DNA from: Cereibacter azotoformans
GTDB taxonomy: Bacteria; Pseudomonadota; Alphaproteobacteria; Rhodobacterales; Rhodobacteraceae
Direction of reading: 5' to 3'
Assembly: GCA_017599285.1 (NCBI GenBank)
Contig: JAGFXX010000001.1
Location: 1,612,001-1,676,000, forward strand
DNA length: 64,000 nt
Below are positions 62,823 to 64,000 of this stretch, piece after piece. The stretch's first letter is position 1. Every line of letters starts with the position of its first letter. The notes under the pieces were generated by a model. That model was not told where the DNA came from. It saw only the letters and a list, made by a program, of their open reading frames with translations, and made no database searches. Position numbers and translations under genes: made by a program.

Positions 62823-63143
62823 ATGACCACCTTTGACGATCGCGAGCGCGCGTTCGAAAGCAAGTTCGCCCACGATGCCGAGATGCAGTTCCGCGCCGAG
62901 GTCCGGCGCAACAAGCTGGTGGGCCTCTGGGCGGCGGATCTGCTGGGCAAGACCGGCGACGAGGCGCAGGCCTACGCCCGCGAGGTGATCCAGGCCGACC
63001 TGCACGAGCCGGGCTTCGAGGATGTGGTGCGCAAGGTTGCGGCCGATCTGGGCGACAAGGCCTCGGCCGACATGGTGCGCGGCAAGATGCTGGAGCTGCT
63101 GCCGGTCGCCAAGGCGCAGCTGATGAGCGAAGCCGCGACCTGA
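62823..63143 (+). CDS. DUF1476 protein, ATP synthase inhibitor subunit zeta
   Basis: A 106-residue all-helical protein matching DUF1476 (MTTFDDRERAFESKFAHDAE at the start, then LVGLWAADLLG). In Paracoccus denitrificans this family is the zeta subunit, which blocks reverse ATP hydrolysis by the F1 motor through its N-terminal region. An AGGGGAGGA site precedes the ATG. It is divergent from purC and stands alone, away from ATP synthase genes. Confidence 0.88.
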   Translation: MTTFDDRERAFESKFAHDAEMQFRAEVRRNKLVGLWAADLLGKTGDEAQAYAREVIQADLHEPGFEDVVRKVAADLGDKASADMVRGKMLELLPVAKAQLMSEAAT

Positions 63144-63408
63144 TCGCGCCCTCAGCGGCAGGATCCTGCGGGACGGGCGCCGGTCGCGCCGCCCCTCTGA
63201 GGGGCGCGCGGTGACGTTCCGTCAGGCGGCAGGGGCGCCCGGTCAACCCGTCAGGCCACACGCCCGCCCACGGGCCCGTCCCGCTTCGGCCGGCAGCCGA
63301 CCAACGCTGCCGGCAATATGGATTTGCCACGCGGCCCGGCGCATGGCAGAGCTTCGCGCGAACGGCCCGCACTTCCTGCGCGCCGTCCCGGACCTCAGCG
63401 AGGACAAG

Positions 63409-64000
63409 ATGACCGACGCCCTTTCCCGCATGCTCCAGACCCGCGAATGGCTCATGGCCGATGGCGCGACGGGGACCAACCTCTTCAACATGGGCCTCTC
63501 GTCCGGCGAACCGCCGGAACTGTGGAACATCGACCGGCCGGACAATATCCGGGCCCTCTACCGGGCGGCGGTGGAGGCGGGCTCGGACATCTTCCTGACC
63601 AACAGCTTCGGGGGCAACGCCGCGCGGCTGAAGCTGCACGAGGCGCAGGGGCGGGTGGGCGAGCTCAACCGCACCGCCGCCGAGCTGGGACGCGAGGTGG
63701 CCGACGCCTCGGGCCGCACGGTGGTCGTGGCGGGCTCGATGGGCCCCACCGGCGAGATCTTCGAGCCGATGGGCACCCTCACCCACCGGATGGCGGTCGA
63801 GATCTTCCATGAGCAGGCCGAGGCGCTGAAGGCCGGCGGCGCGGACGTGCTGTGGGTCGAGACGATTTCGGCGGCGGAAGAGTTCAAGGCCGCGGCCGAG
63901 GCCGCGCGGCTGGCCGGCATGCCCTGGTGCGGCACGATGAGCTTCGACACGGCGGGGCGGACCATGATGGGCCTCACGCCCGCGGCGCTCGTCGATCTGG
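63409..64000 (+). CDS. Betaine-homocysteine S-methyltransferase-like protein (5' part)
   Basis: The gene runs off the window; 197 residues are visible. The N-terminus LMADGATGTNLFNMGL and the VEAGSDIFLTNSFGGNAARL segment are typical of homocysteine S-methyltransferases. GSMGPTGEIFEP and ADVLWVETIS follow the barrel pattern. The zinc cysteines should lie beyond the window. GAGGAC precedes ATG 63409. It should methylate homocysteine using betaine or a related donor. The 265-base leader upstream is GC-rich with hairpins but no riboswitch I recognise. Confidence 0.82.
   Translation, partial: MTDALSRMLQTREWLMADGATGTNLFNMGLSSGEPPELWNIDRPDNIRALYRAAVEAGSDIFLTNSFGGNAARLKLHEAQGRVGELNRTAAELGREVADASGRTVVVAGSMGPTGEIFEPMGTLTHRMAVEIFHEQAEALKAGGADVLWVETISAAEEFKAAAEAARLAGMPWCGTMSFDTAGRTMMGLTPAALVDL

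Noticed and set aside
63144-63408. SAM-II or SAH riboswitch before the homocysteine methyltransferase gene
   Set aside because: I looked for the conserved core sequences of both and did not find them, so no riboswitch is annotated.

Overview
The window is high-GC DNA with tightly packed genes from a Rhodobacterales alphaproteobacterium. It looks like chromosome I of Cereibacter (Rhodobacter) sphaeroides. The diagnostic features are a phaR-phaP-phaC/phaZ polyhydroxybutyrate cluster, the phrA-cfaS-trgA-trgB block beside cysK, a circularly permuted two-piece tmRNA, and an alphaproteobacterial SspB. All identifications come from reading translations and motifs; no database was searched.

Layout: 1-4.9 kb holds polyamine or amine catabolism genes (puuA-like end, puuB-like oxidase, class III aminotransferase) interrupted by decayed IS110/IS1111 and IS4-type transposase remnants. 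4.9-9.4 kb is the PHB storage cluster with CTGC-N3-GCAG operators for PhaR. 9.4-13 kb has a hydrolase, thrS and a cold-shock gene. 13-17.5 kb has thyA-folA with two small genes, a glyoxalase-like gene, and nrdR-ribD. 17.7-22.3 kb is dnaG-rpoD with a small secreted protein. 22.4-28 kb has glutamate dehydrogenase, three TadE/TadG-like genes, a TetR regulator with its operator and a small lipoprotein. 28-32 kb is hom-glpX-recJ. 32.1-33.9 kb carries two identical tRNA-Glu genes in inverted orientation around an intact-looking IS3-family element with a 4-bp target duplication. 34-38 kb has a lytic transglycosylase, a PAP2 phosphatase, and an LpxH-like phosphoesterase coupled to a GT21-like glycosyltransferase. 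38-46.7 kb, all on the minus strand, is phrA-cfaS-trgA-trgB, then cysK, an MscS-type channel and an alanyl-tRNA editing protein. 46.8-54.5 kb has a class V aminotransferase, an orphan polyamine-type binding protein, ssrA, a DUF1194 protein, sspB, fumC with two small partners, a zinc-ribbon microprotein, ccdA and a TusA-like gene. 54.5-64 kb has rne, a DctB/DctD-like two-component pair, purQ-purS-purC, a zeta-subunit (DUF1476) gene and the start of a betaine-homocysteine methyltransferase-like gene.

The most interesting observations are: (i) five copies of a composite hairpin repeat scattered between genes; (ii) a promoter upstream of phrA that fits the sigma-E (RpoE-ChrR) consensus and could drive phrA, cfaS and both tellurite-resistance genes as one unit; (iii) a DctD-like NtrC-family regulator with no GAFTGA loop; (iv) the split tmRNA and the adaptor that delivers its tagged products lying about 0.8 kb apart; and (v) the inverted tRNA-Glu pair around an IS. 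No CRISPR array, prophage or defence island was seen.
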